From positions 95,497,794 to 95,561,793 of the forward strand of contig CP092872.1 in the NCBI GenBank assembly GCA_030710605.1: a stretch of 64,000 nucleotides of DNA, written 5' to 3'. The position numbers and the translations under genes were made by a program. Below are positions 8,739-20,349 of the stretch, one piece after another. The notes under the pieces are model-generated. The model was given only the letters and a program-made list of their open reading frames with translations. It had not been told where the DNA came from and ran no database searches. The first letter of the stretch is position 1. Each line of letters begins with the position of its first letter. This stretch comes from Cordylochernes scorpioides. Lineage: Eukaryota; Arthropoda; Arachnida; Pseudoscorpiones; Chernetidae.

Positions 8739-10072
8739 CACAGGTCTACAAAAAAAACTTTTTTTTTTTTGCACAAGAGAACCTGATGGTGTTTCTAGTG
8801 TAACCTTTCATGCTGAACTCAAAAATCTAATCAGAAATTTCCCATCACGTATGGTTTTTGCGTGACGGTCTTTTTTTAGTATTGGGATAAATACATGCAT
8901 CCAACATGAAAGAGACTTACGAAAACATGAAACTGCTTTTGAAAAAGATAGAATATGAAAGATACGGTTGGAAAATATGCAGCGATTTGAAAGTCGTTGC
9001 TCTCTTGCGTGGATTACAGCTTGGATATACAAAATTTTGTTGTTTTCTGTGTGAGTGGGATAGCAGAGATAGGGAAAGGCATTACATTAAAAAAATCTGG
9101 CAAAACCGTAAAATCTTTACTCCAGGATATAAAAATATTGCAAATCTACCCCTGATCGACTCAGAAAATATTTACTTACCACCATTACATATTAAACTGG
9201 GATTAATGAAGAACTTTGACAAGGCAATGGATCGAAATATGCCAGTGGATTTGCCTACCTAAAACAAAAATTTCTAGTATAAGTGAAGCGAAGATTAAAG
9301 AAGGCATTTTCGTTGGACCTCAGATTCGAGAATTGCAGCAGGATGGAAATTTTCAAAATAGTTTGAATGAAGTTGAAGCAGCAGCATGGAATTCCTTTAG
9401 AAACGTTTGCAAAAACTTCTTAGGAAGTGTCAAGGTTGAAAATTACCGAGACATAGTTAATGATCTGTTGCTTTCCTACAAGGCACTGGGATGTAACATG
9501 TCCCTCAAGATCCATTTCCTGCATTCACATCTAGATTTCTTTCCAGACAATCTTGGCGCAGTTAGCGATGAGCATGGTGAGAGGTTTCATCAAGCTATAT
9601 CAAGCATGGAGAAGCGGTACCAAGGTAAATGGAGTCCCGCTATGCTTGCCGACGACTGCTGGGCACTCAAGAGGGATCTACCACAAGCAAAGTATAGAAT
9701 AAAATCCACTGTCACTGCTTTTCAATAATAAATATGTTTCGTTCATATATGCCTATATATTAACAATATTTCCAAATTCAAGTAGGTGTATCTCAGAAAT
9801 ATTGTGTAATAGAAAAAAACTTATGGTATATTTGGATTCAGGACATGTAGATAAGATGCTAGTTCTTTGTGGACAAAGAAAATATTTTTTGATAAACCAG
9901 TTACGTGACATTGTTTGCAATTTTTAGTGTTTTTATCCCAATACTAAAAAAAGACCGTCACGCAAAAACCATACGTGATGGGAAATTTCTGATTAGATTT
10001 TTGAGTTCAGCATGAAAAGCTACACTAGAAACATAATCAGGTTCTCTTGTGCAAAAATCTTGTTGACCAGTG
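8739..10072 (+). mobile_element. 1334-bp DNA transposon with about 150-bp TIRs and TAA duplication
   Basis: Ends read CACAGGTCTACAA and (inverse) CACTGGTCAACAA; the inverted termini (8739-8895 and 9925-10072) share long blocks including gcacaagagaacctga and catcacgtatggtttttgcg. TAA occurs on both sides (8736-8738, 10073-10075), and the flanks join exactly into the Helitron sequence seen intact at 45975-45995. A 3-bp duplication plus CACWG ends recalls CACTA-type elements, but this is only a suggestion. Confidence 0.75.
8906..9728 (+). pseudogene. Transposon protein of the HSHLDFFPDNLG type, frameshifted
   Basis: The frame 8906-9240 encodes YGWKICSDLKVVALLRGLQL, GYTKFCCFLCEWDSRDRERH and LPPLHIKLGLMKNF. 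The product then moves through a short third frame (GFAYLKQKF) into the frame 9264-9728 with GIFVGPQIRELQQD, CNMSLKIHFLHSHLDFFPDN, VSDEHGERFHQ and KWSPAMLADDCWALKRD. This is a protein type I recognise as very common but mostly unnamed in arthropod genomes; here it is bounded by TIRs, so it is probably the element's transposase or a piece of it. The Asp in CSDLK and the Glu in DEHGERFHQ are candidate catalytic residues, by inference. At least two frameshifts make it nonfunctional, and the normal N terminus is missing. Confidence 0.7.
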
Positions 10073-10437
10073 TAATCAAATATGATACAGCAATATTGTC
10101 ATCATCATTTTCTGAATAAAAAACAACTACTTTTTTCCCAGAACCTGTCAATTTATTTTTCTTGACTAAAAATCCGAAAAATATATTTTCCAGATTTTTC
10201 TCTATGTCCTGTTAAAACACGTTTTACATGTCCATTAGGTCAGCTGATATTACCTCCCATCTTCACCGCTAGAGGCGCTGCTTGCGAGCGAAAGGGCAAA
10301 TTTGCCACGCAATTTGCAAATAACTTGTATACATACTTGTATACTCGTGTACATAGACCATAAATCTGTACATAGACAGGAAAAGCACATATATTTTAAT
10401 AATATAAATGAGTTTTAAAAATTGTAAAAAAAAAAAT

Positions 10438-10507
10438 GCATCGGCCGGGAATCGAACCCGGGGCGCCCGCGTGGCAGGCGAGCATTCTACCACTGAACCA
10501 AAAGCAA
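10438..10507 (-). tRNA. tRNA-Gly(GCC)-like pseudogene
   Basis: The D arm (GTTCAGTGGTAGAAT), the anticodon arm CTCGC-CTGCCAC-GCGGG with anticodon GCC, and the T arm CCGGG-TTCGATT-CCCGG are perfect, and the 3' strand CCGATGC is followed after one base by a T-run, a normal polymerase III stop. The 5' acceptor strand is TTGCTTT, which cannot pair with CCGATGC. Internal promoters are intact, so it could be transcribed, but it should not fold or be processed as a normal tRNA. It may be a 5'-damaged tRNA gene or the head of a tRNA-Gly SINE. Confidence 0.75.
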
Positions 10508-10509
10508 AC

Positions 10510-10960
10510 GGTGACAGAATTAAGAAAGAATTGTGCATGACGCTGATAACTGTATATATTAATGTGAACTCTGTATTTGCATATTGTGGTGGAGAAATAA
10601 TTTATATTTTATTATTTAATTATTCAATGAAAACATTTAACACAGATTGTTACTATGAATTTGTGAAATCATCATACATGGTTCTTAGCTTACTTGTTCA
10701 ATATTATCTAGCTGTAGATAATTGTTGTTGTTTGATAATTGTCGACTGGTCGTACTGACGTCATCAATAAATACTTTCACATCTTCAGATATTCCAAGAC
10801 TTGATTTCTACGCTACAATATTATCATCCACTTCCAGGTATCGCTGGTCAGAAATGCTTTAAAAAAAAGTATAATTTGGAATGTTTTGAAAATAGAGCAA
10901 TCCATAAATAAATCTTTAATTAAAAAGATATAATCATGATGAAATTGTGAAAAACTTTTA
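10510..10960. other. No feature recognised
   Basis: AT-rich DNA with only short open frames. Confidence 0.4.
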
Positions 10961-10962
10961 AA

Positions 10963-11095
10963 ATTGCAAAATATTTCCTCACAATGTGAGTTTCTTTTAA
11001 AAATTTATTGAGCCCGTTGAAGAGCGATTATCACTTGAAAGCTAGAAATTTAAAATAAAAGAAACTCATTGTGAGGAAATATTTTGTAATTTTAA
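10963..11095. mobile_element. PLE-like terminal foldback
   Basis: Arms containing caaaatatttcctcacaatg (10966) and its inverse (11067-11088) flank the unique block cgttgaagagcgattatcac plus ttgaaagc, which has the shape of a Penelope-like 3' terminus. Confidence 0.5.
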
Positions 11096-11100
11096 AAAGA

Positions 11101-11270
11101 CATATATTGGATCAAAATATCATTTATTTTACCAATATTTCAGTTGGCTGAACGCTAACCTTTTTCAAGGTATTATAACATATCAATGTGTGTCAACAAC
11201 CTTTGATAAAGGTTGGCGTTCAACCAACTGAAATATTGGTAAAATAAATGATATTTTGATCCAATATATG
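11101..11270. mobile_element. PLE-B terminal foldback, long-arm copy
   Basis: Inverted arms of about 70 bp (11101-11172, 11199-11270) carrying catatattggatcaaaatat, the aatatttcagttggctgaac block and caaggt. Unlike the 3367 copy it includes the outer catatattggatc sequence that marks the family boundary. Confidence 0.6.
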
Positions 11271-11274
11271 CCTT

Positions 11275-11795
11275 TTTAATTAAATATAAATTTGGAATGT
11301 AAATAAATACTCATTTATATTATTATGTGATTAGGGTTGTCTAATTGTACAAGATACTACAGTGTTAACACAAGTCAACATTTCTATCATAATAGGAAAC
11401 AATGTTTTTGTCATTTTTTACTGAAGAACAAGGATTATTATACTGCAATGGTATTGATGACGTGGTTAAAACTATGCAAATTAATTACAATGCTACCTAC
11501 CGAGTATAGCCACTTTATTGATTCCTCTAAACGAAGTTTGAAAACTGTTTGCTCCACTATGGTAGTGCATTACCTTCCATATATCTTTTGTCTATTAAAG
11601 TCAAATAAAAAAGAAACCCTGTGTTCGATTCTTAACAAGCCCAATAAAATGTTTTGCATATACAATTTCTGGTTAAGACCTTCCACCATATATATAAAAA
11701 CAACTCTCCTGAGACATTTGAAAGAAAGAAATATAAAATTTGATTTTAAAATAAAAATTTCTATGATTATATATGAGTAGTTTGATAATTAAAAA
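11275..11795. other. No convincing gene; one AT-rich open frame
   Basis: A 147-codon open frame (11337-11780) has low-complexity, Ile/Lys/Tyr-rich composition and no recognisable motif; it is judged chance or decayed sequence. Confidence 0.4.
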
Positions 11796-11799
11796 TAAA

Positions 11800-13178
11800 T
11801 ACACTCATGGACAAAACTTAAGGAAGTGGAAAGTCTTTGATGTCGCCGGTCGTCTGTTGTCTTTAAGGAAAAAGAGGAAATTTTGTTCACACTAGGTTAT
11901 CTCGTGTGTCTCTAATAAAGGTCACTGTAATATCTTTCAGAGTTATTGTCTGAATCCCAATATACATGCTGAAAGGTACAACTTCCTTAAGTTTTGTTCA
12001 TGAATGTATACACACTTGGTTATCTCGTGTGTCTTCAATAAAGGTCACTGTAATATCTTTCAGAGTTATTGTCTCAATCCCGATATACATGCTGAAAAGT
12101 ACAACTTCCTCAAGTTTTGTTCATGAGTGTATATTGGTTATCTCGTGTGTCTTCAATAAAGGTCTGTAATATCAGAGTTATTGTTTGAATCCCGATAAAC
12201 ATGCTAAAAGGTAAAACTTCCTTAAGTTTTGTCCATGAGTGTATATTGGTTATCTCGTGTGTCTTAAATAAAGGTTACTGTAATATCTTTCAGAGTTATT
12301 GTCTGAATCCCGATAAACATGCTAAAAGGTAAAACTTCCTTAAGTTTTGTCCATGAGTGTATATTGGTTATCTCGTGTGTCTCTAATAAAGGTCACTGTA
12401 ATATCTTTCAGAGTTATTGTCTGAATCCCAATATACATGCTGAAAGGTACAACTTCCTTAAGTTTTGTTCATGAATGTATACACACTTGGTTATCTCGTG
12501 TGTCTTCAATAAAGGTCACTGTAATATCTTTCAGAGTTATTGTCTCAATCCCGATATACATGCTGAAAAGTACAACTTCCTCAAGTTTTGTTCATGAGTG
12601 TATATTGGTTATCTCGTGTGTCTTCAATAAAGGTCTGTAATATCAGAGTTATTGTTTGAATCCCGATAAACATGCTAAAAGGTAAAACTTCCTTAAGTTT
12701 TGTCCATGAGTGTATATTGGTTATCTCGTGTGTCTTAAATAAAGGTTACTGTAATATCTTTCAGAGTTATTGTCTGAATCCCGATAAACATGCTAAAAGG
12801 TAAAACTTCCTTAAGTTTTGTCCATGAGTGTATATTGGTTATCTCGTGTGTCTTCAATAAAGGTCACTGTAATATCTTTCAGAGTTATTGTCTAAATCCC
12901 GATAAACATGCTGAAAGGTAAAACTTCCTTTAGTTTTGTCCATGAGTGTATATTGGTTATCTCGTATGTCTTCAATAAAGGTCACTGTAATATCTTTCCG
13001 AATTTCTGTTTCAATCCCGATATATATGTTGAAAAGTAGAACTTCCTCAAGTTTTGTTCATAAGTGTATACACACTTGGTTATCTCGTGTGTCTTCAATA
13101 AAGATCACTGTAATATCTTTCCGAGTTATTGTCTAAATGCTAAAAGGTAAAACTTTCTTAAGTTTTGTCCCTGAGTGG
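11800..13178 (+). repeat. Tandem array of MITE-T half-units, about 118-bp period
   Basis: A complete MITE-T begins at 11800 and its right half is then repeated about eleven times. Each unit contains ggttatctcgtgtgtctt, aaaggtcactgtaatatc, gagttattgtctgaatccc and cttcc-ttaagttttgtccatgagtg. Bases 11895-12365 are duplicated at 12366-12836 (471 bp, four units) with no difference in the parts compared, so amplification was recent. Last units carry more substitutions. Confidence 0.85.
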
Positions 13179-13549
13179 ATATACGTATAAATCGCTCCAT
13201 TAAAATAAATAAGACTTTTCTTACAAGGAGAATATATGTATTTTATTAAGCCGAATACTTTTTGAAAGAAATGATATATAACCTGATAATCGAATTATTA
13301 AATATATTTGAATAAATATTTACTTATATATTCGATATAAAAATAATTAAATGTATATATATTTAAATACGAAGACCATATGTGTCAGTGACATTTAGCT
13401 GAGCGCGCACGCTCAATATAAATAGTTATAAATATATTCCATAGATGGCGTCAGGAGTTCTACACGATGGCTATGCCACTTAACCCGACAAACCCAACAA
13501 GTATTAAGATGTATGAAATGGACTTTAATAAATCCATATTTACATAATT

Positions 13550-13704
13550 CGAAACTATTATAGACGCGTATGATTCTTTTTTAAAAATTAAACAATTTCT
13601 ACTGCCCTTACTGCAATGAAAAATTAATGGGAGGGCCTGGCTCATCAGTGGTGAACCCTCCCAGCGGTTTCGCCAGTTTAATCATACGCGTCTATAATAG
13701 TTTT
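13550..13704 (-). repeat. Family Q copy with flanking inverted repeats
   Basis: The minus-strand family Q core (13595-13680) is enclosed by actattatagacgcgtatga (about 13553) and its inverse (13682-13703). The same word, slightly mutated, recurs at 61203-61228, so these inverted repeats belong to an element rather than to chance. Confidence 0.6.
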
Positions 13705-13709
13705 GCATT

Positions 13710-14640
13710 TTCATAACAGATAATAGCGCGCTAATGTATCGTAATATTTACATAATGTCCACACTATAGGATTATTCACGGATGTAAATAACATAATCCA
13801 ATCCCAGTAGTATTAAAAAGATACATTAAGATATCGCAAATTTTTAAAAATTAATATTAGAAGCTTTCTGACAATCCCTACTTCAGCTCTATGTAAATAC
13901 AAATGTTACCTGATTTAACAATTATGTGTGATCGGAAACTAGAACTACTGAGAGATAATCTGGGCCATGAGGGTTGGCTACGCCCGGGACGGGATTTCTT
14001 ACGACGTCCCATCCCATTCGTGCATCCTCTATTCCTCACACAATCCAGTACCTTAAAAATCTTGAAGCTAATCTTCCACTGTAGATGGAAATTTCTCCGA
14101 AAGGAAATTGATCTATAAAAGCAAATGTTGCCTCTCCCGTCAAAATAGACGTCAAAACTAGACGATATATATTGAGACAATCGATCTTCTTTTAACAGAA
14201 CTCTCAATGAATAAACCATAACACAACATTTTGTACTTTGGTATTGAATACTATCTTCCAACGCATTTACAATGAACTACTTTGCATATTGGATCCAGGG
14301 TAGTGTCGGTCCATTTGGATGAGGAAAGTGAAGACTAGAACGCGGCTGATTCCACACTAGCCTTTTCAGTGATTCGCTAACCTTGACGTATGCACGAAGA
14401 AACGTGCGACCATTGGACATGCGTCGGACCAGGAGGCTGTTGTTGGGTGCTACGCTGCCTGGAGTATAGGAGCTCTATCTATGATTCCTTTCTTCCTGTG
14501 GTGAATCTGTATAAGACCGGTGGTCTTAATAAATCTGTATATGTGTGGATGCCGGGTAGTGGTTGTGGGAATTCGACTGGATGTACCGTTCCATCATCAA
14601 TTCCACACAATTCCTTTGTATATGGAATGACATTGTTAAA
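13710..14640. other. No gene recognised; mixed-composition region
   Basis: Patches 13960-14100 and 14280-14620 are clearly richer in GC than the surroundings. Short frames on both strands have no recognisable domain. These may be relics of host exons or of LINE untranslated regions. Confidence 0.35.
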
Positions 14641-14642
14641 AT

Positions 14643-15490
14643 ACACTCATGGACAAAACTTAAGGAAGTTGTACCTTTCAGCATGTATATCGGGGTTCAG
14701 ACAATAACTCTGAAAGATATTATAGTGACCTTTATTGAAGACACACGAGATAACCAATATACACTCATGGACAAAACTTAAGGAAGTTGTACCTTTCAGC
14801 ATGTATATCGGGGTTCAGACAATAACTCTGAAAGATATTATAGTGACCTTTATTGAAGACACACGAGATAACCAATATCCACTCATGGAGACAAAACTTA
14901 AGGAAGTTGTACCTTTCAGCATGTATATCGGGATTCAGACAATAACTCTGAAAGATATTACAGTAACCTTTATTGAAGACACACGAGATAAAAAAATATC
15001 CACTCATGGAGACAAAATTTAAGGAAGTTGTACCTTTTAGCATGTATATCGGGGTTCAGACAATAACTCTGAAAGATATTATAGTGACCTTTATTGAAGA
15101 CACACGAGATAAAAAAATATCCACTCATGGAGAAAACTTAAGGAAGTTGTACCTTTTAGCATGTATATCGGGGTTCAGACAATAACTCTGAAATATATTA
15201 CAGTGACCTTTATTGAAGACACACGAGATAAAAAAAAATATCCACTCATGGAGACAAAACTTAAGGAAGTTGTACCTTTTAGCATGTATATCGGGGTTCA
15301 GACAATAACTCTGAAATATATTACAGTGACCTTTATTGAAGACACACGAGATAACCAATATCCACTCATGGAGACAAAACTTAAGGAAGTTGTACTTTTT
15401 TAGCATGTATATCGGGATTCAGACAATAACTCTGAAAGATATTATCGTGAACTTTATTGAAGACACACGAGATAACCAATGTGAACAAAA
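14643..15490 (-). repeat. Second MITE-T tandem array, seven units, opposite orientation
   Basis: The motif cactcatgg recurs at 14643, 14762, 14880, 15001, 15122, 15243 and 15363 (periods 118-121). Units carry ttaaggaagttgtaccttt, gatatta-agtgacctttat and acacgagataa. Later units have the inserted g of catggagacaaaac and an A-run whose length changes the period. The last unit continues into the normal MITE interior (gtgaacaaaattg). Confidence 0.85.
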
Positions 15491-15544
15491 TTGATTCTGT
15501 CTTCTTCTGAAAAAAAAAAAAAAAAAACTGCTAAACGACACACA

Positions 15545-15605
15545 ACCGAAATATTGGCAAATAAATATTTTTATTGAATCCAATATATGACTTTTTGTTA
15601 TCTAA
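15545..15605 (+). mobile_element. PLE-B terminus, half copy
   Basis: Contains gaaatattggcaaataaata and tccaatatatgac, one arm only of the PLE-B foldback. Confidence 0.5.
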
Positions 15606-15654
15606 TTATTTTATTTTGTTTAACATAGAATTATAATTTTTAACGAGACCACAG

Positions 15655-15950
15655 TAACTGGTAGATTAAACTGCCGAAACCGCTGGGAGGGTTCACCACT
15701 GATGAGCCTCATCCTCCACAAAATTTTTCTCATTGTAGAAAAGACCGTATGAAATTGTTTTATTAAAAAAAAAAGGAAAAAAACCAGCATGCAAAATTGG
15801 TTCTATTATTCAAATAAAGTAATTCCCTTTGGTCCTTACTGCAATGAGAAAAATATTGAGAGGGCCTGGCTCATCAGAGGTGAACCCTTTCAGCGGTTTC
15901 GCCAGTTTAATCTACCTGACTACTCTACTATTGTATTTGGCTCTTATATT
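15655..15950. repeat. Two family Q copies in inverted orientation
   Basis: A plus-strand copy (15655-15750) with GCCGAAACCGCTGGGAGGG and CTGATGAGCC, and a minus-strand copy (15820-15925). Both hairpin arms are partly decayed. Confidence 0.6.
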
Positions 15951-16284
15951 GGCAAATTGGAAGAAAGCTTGTTAAAGATATTCACCACCATGAGCCATAC
16001 TCTCACTATACTTTATCTTTTCTGTAAAGGGGCAGTAAGTAATTGTTTTATTTGAAAAAAAAGGTACAAACAAACAAAAAAAAAAACCGAGCGAAATATA
16101 TATATTTTTTAAATTGCATATTGGCTTGTGGAGTAGGCTGGCGTTCCGGTCGAGCGCTGGGGTGTGTGTCCCAGAGAAGGGAGCGGCTGGACTTAGTATA
16201 TCCCTCACGTGGAGCCAAATTGGTCCTTTGTCCGCTGACTAAATTTTATGTCTTTTTAATTAGTTTCGCGCTTAATTATACGAC

Positions 16285-16400
16285 AACTTCTGATTGGTCC
16301 CCTGCTCCGGATGTTTGGAGGAAAACGTCAGCCAATGGGAGCGGGTCAATGTACAAGACAGCCAATCAAATGGACGGTATGCCTACAACTTTCTTTTATG
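16285..16400 (+). promoter_or_regulatory. Candidate promoter with three CCAAT boxes
   Basis: An inverted CCAAT (ctgattggtccc, 16289-16300) is followed by two direct boxes (cagccaatgggag, 16330; cagccaatcaaat, 16360) about 30 bases apart, then a TATA-like tttatgtata (16395-16404). Regularly spaced CCAAT boxes are the classic arrangement for NF-Y at cell-cycle promoters. A short frame starting MMEQKLMYSRLTLPG follows (about 16414) and meets a possible splice donor (gggGAGTATGTG). It may be a host promoter left next to the satellite. Confidence 0.35.
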
Positions 16401-19400
16401 TATAGTGCTGAAATGATGGAACAGAAGCTGATGTACTCACGTCTAACTTTGCCGGGGAGTATGTGATAGTAAATCGAATAACGATAATTTGTCACAAGTT
16501 GCATAGATAGAGGTTGCCTGGCCGGCATTCATATTTCTTGAAATAAGATACATAGAGTTGAAATGTACTTGAAATGTGTAGACATGTAGTGTGTTTACAG
16601 TACAAGCTGTCGTAACCCGCTGTCTTTACGTGTAGACATGTAGTATGTTTACAGTACAAGCTGTCGTAACCCGCTGTCTACACGTGTAGACCTGTGGTGT
16701 ACTTACAGTACAGGCTGTCGTAACCCGCTGTCTACACGTGTAGACCTGTGGTGTACTTACAGTACAGGCTGTCGTAACCCGCTGTCTACACGTGTAGACA
16801 TGTAGTGTGTTTACAGTACAGGCTGTCGTAACCCGCTGTCTACACGTGTAGACCTGTGGTGTACTTACAGTACAGGCTGTCGTAACCCGCTGTCTACACG
16901 TGTAGACATGTAGTGTGTTTACAGTACAGGCTGTCGTAACCCGCTGTCTACACGTGTAGACCTGTGGTGTACTTACAGTACAGGCTGTCGTAACCCGCTG
17001 TCTACACGTGTAGACCTGTGGTGTACTTACAGTACAGGCTGTCGTAACCCGCTGTCTACACGTGTAGACATGTAGTGTGTTTACAGTACAGGCTGTCGTA
17101 ACCCGCTGTCTACACGTGTAGACCTGTGGTGTACTTACAGTACAGGCTGTCGTAACCCGCTGTCTACACGTGTAGACCTGTGGTGTACTTACAGTACAGG
17201 CTGTCGTAACCCGCTGTCTACACGTGTAGACCTGTGGTGTACTTACAGTACAAGCTGTCGTAACCCGCTGTCTACACGTGTAGACCTGTGGTGTACTTAC
17301 AGTACAAGCTGTCGTAACCCGCTGTCTACACGTGTAGACCTGTGGTGTACTTACAGTACAAGCTGTCATAACCCGCTGTCTACACGTGTAGACATGTAGT
17401 GTGTTTACAGTACAGGCTGTCGTAACCCGCTGTCTACACGTGTAGACCTGTGGTGTACTTACAGTACAGGCTGTCGTAACCCGCTGTCTACACGTGTAGA
17501 CCTGTGGTGTACTTACAGTACAAGCTGTCGTAACCCGCTGTCTACACGTGTAGACCTGTGGTGTACTTACAGTACAAGCTGTCGTAACCCGCTGTCTACA
17601 CGTGTAGACATGTAGTGTGTTTACAGTACAGGCTGTCGTAACCCGCTGTCTACACGTGTAGACATGTAGTGTGTTTACAGTACAAGCTGTCGTAACCCGC
17701 TGTCTACACGTGTAGACCTGTGGTGTACTTACAGTACAAGCTGTCGTAACCCGCTGTCTACACGTGTAGACATGTAGTGTGTTTACAGTACAGGCTGTCG
17801 TAACCCGCTGTCTACACGTGTAGACATGTAGTGTGTTTACAGTACAAGCTGTCGTAACCCGCTGTCTACACGTGTAGACATGTAGTGTGTTTACAGTACA
17901 AGCTGTCGTAACCCGCTGTCTACACGTGTAGACATGTAGTGTGTTTACAGTACAAGCTGTCGTAACCCGCTGTCTACACGTGTAGACATGTAGTGTGTTT
18001 ACAGTACAAGCTGTCGTAACCCGCTGTCTACACGTGTAGACTGTGGTGTACTTACAGTACAAGCTGTCGTAACCCGCTGTCTACACGTGTAGACCTGTAG
18101 TGTGTTTACAGTACAAGCTGTCGTAACCCGCTGTCTACACGTGTAGACCTGTGGTGTACTTACAGTACAAGCTGTCGTAACCCGCTGTCTACACGTGTAG
18201 ACCTGTGGTGTACTTACAGTACAGGCTGTCGTAACCCGCTGTCTACACGTGTAGACCTGTGGTGTACTTACAGTACAAGCTGTCGTAACCCGCTGTCTAC
18301 ACGTGTAGACCTGTGGTGTACTTACAGTACAGGCTGTCGTAACCCGCTGTCTACACGTGTAGACATGTAGTGTGTTTACAGTACAAGCTGTCGTAACCCG
18401 CTGTCTACACGTGTAGACCTGTGGTGTACTTACAGTACAGGCTGTCGTAACCCGCTGTCTACACGTGTAGACCTGTGGTGTACTTACAGTACAAGCTGTC
18501 GTAACCCGCTGTCTACACGTGCAGACATGTAGTGTGTTTACAGTACAAGCTGTCGTAACCCGCTGTCTACACGTGTAGACCTGTGGTGTACTTACAGTAC
18601 AAGCTGTCGTAATCCGCTGTCTACACGTGTAGACATGTAGTGTACTTACAGTACAGGCTGTCGTAACCCGCTGTCTACACGTGTAGACCTGTGGTGTACT
18701 TACAGTACAAGCTGTCGTAATCCGCTGTCTACACGTGTAGACCTGTGGTGTACTTACAGTACAAGCTGTCGTAACCCGCTGTCTACACGTGTAGACATGT
18801 AGTGTGTTTACAGTACAAGCTGTCGTAACCCGCTGTCTACACGTGTAGACCTGTGGTGTACTTACAGTACAAGCTGTCGTAACCCGCTGTCTACACGTGT
18901 AGACATGTAGTGTGTTTACAGTACAAGCTGTCGTAACCCGCTGTCTACACGTGTAGACCTGTGGTGTACTTACAGTACAGGCTGTCGTAACCCGCTGTCT
19001 ACACGTGTAGACCTGTGGTGTACTTACAGTACAAGCTGTCGTAACCCGCTGTCTACACGTGTAGACCTGTGGTGTACTTACAGTACAAGCTGTCGTAACC
19101 CGCTGTCTACACGTGTAGACCTGTGGTGTACTTACAGTACAAGCTGTCGTAACCCGCTGTCTACACGTGTAGACATGTAGTGTGTTTACAGTACAAGCTG
19201 TCGTAACCCGCTGTCTACACGTGTAGACATGTAGTGTGTTTACAGTACAAGCTGTCGTAACCCGCTGTCTACACGTGTAGACATGTAGTGTGTTTACAGT
19301 ACAAGCTGTCGTAACCCGCTGTCTACACGTGTAGACCTGTGGTGTACTTACAGTACAAGCTGTCGTAACCCGCTGTCTACACGTGTAGACCTGTAGTGTG

Positions 19401-20349
19401 TTTACAGTACAAGCTGTCGTAACCCGCTGTCTACACGTGTAGACCTGTGGTGTGTTTACAGTACAAGCTGTCGTAACCCGCTGTCTACACGTGTAGACCT
19501 GTGGTGTACTTACAGTACAGGCTGTCGTAACCCGCTGTCTACACGTGTAGACCTGTGGTGTACTTACAGTACAAGCTGTCGTAACCCGCTGTCTACACGT
19601 GTAGACCTGTGGTGTACTTACAGTACAGGCTGTCGTAACCCGCTGTCTACACGTGTAGACCTGTAGTGTACTTACAGTACAGGCTGTCGTAACCCGCTGT
19701 CTACACGTGTAGACCTGTAGTGTGTTTACAGTACAAGCTGTCGTAACCCGCTGTCTACACGTGTAGACCTGTGGTGTACTTACAGTACAAGCTGTCGTAA
19801 CCCGCTGTCTACACGTGCAGACATGTAGTGTGTTTACAGTACAAGCTGTCGTAACCCGCTGTCTACACGTGTAGACCTGTGGTGTACTTACAGTACAAGC
19901 TGTCGTAATCCGCTGTCTACACGTGTAGACATGTAGTGTACTTACAGTACAGGCTGTCGTAACCCGCTGTCTACACGTGTAGACCTGTGGTGTACTTACA
20001 GTACAAGCTGTCGTAATCCGCTGTCTACACGTGTAGACCTGTGGTGTACTTACAGTACAAGCTGTCGTAACCCGCTGTCTACACGTGTAGACATGTAGTG
20101 TGTTTACAGTACAAGCTGTCGTAACCCGCTGTCTACACGTGTAGACCTGTGGTGTACTTACAGTACAAGCTGTCGTAACCCGCTGTCTACACGTGTAGAC
20201 ATGTAGTGTGTTTACAGTACAAGCTGTCGTAACCCGCTGTCTACACGTGTAGACCTGTGGTGTACTTACAGTACAGGCTGTCGTAACCCGCTGTCTACAC
20301 GTGTAGACCTGTGGTGTACTTACAGTACAAGCTGTCGTAACCCGCTGTC

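Larger units (their letters stand above)
8445..10130 (-). mobile_element. Non-autonomous Helitron, split by a TIR transposon
   Basis: On the minus strand it ends ...CTAG followed by T, preceded by a hairpin of GGGCGTTGCCC type, the hallmark Helitron 3' end (plus strand: A then CTAGCCGAATGACCCGGGCA at 8445). The body 8480-8738 is closely similar to 45720-45980 and resumes after the insertion at 10073. It diverges from that copy near 10122 and the 5' end was not found. Confidence 0.65.

Noticed and set aside
11337..11780. 147-codon frame as a host gene
   Set aside because: AT-driven composition, no domain and no transcription signals.
14643..15490. Open frames of 70-95 codons across the MITE arrays
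   Set aside because: They arise from the repeated unit and break with unit length changes.
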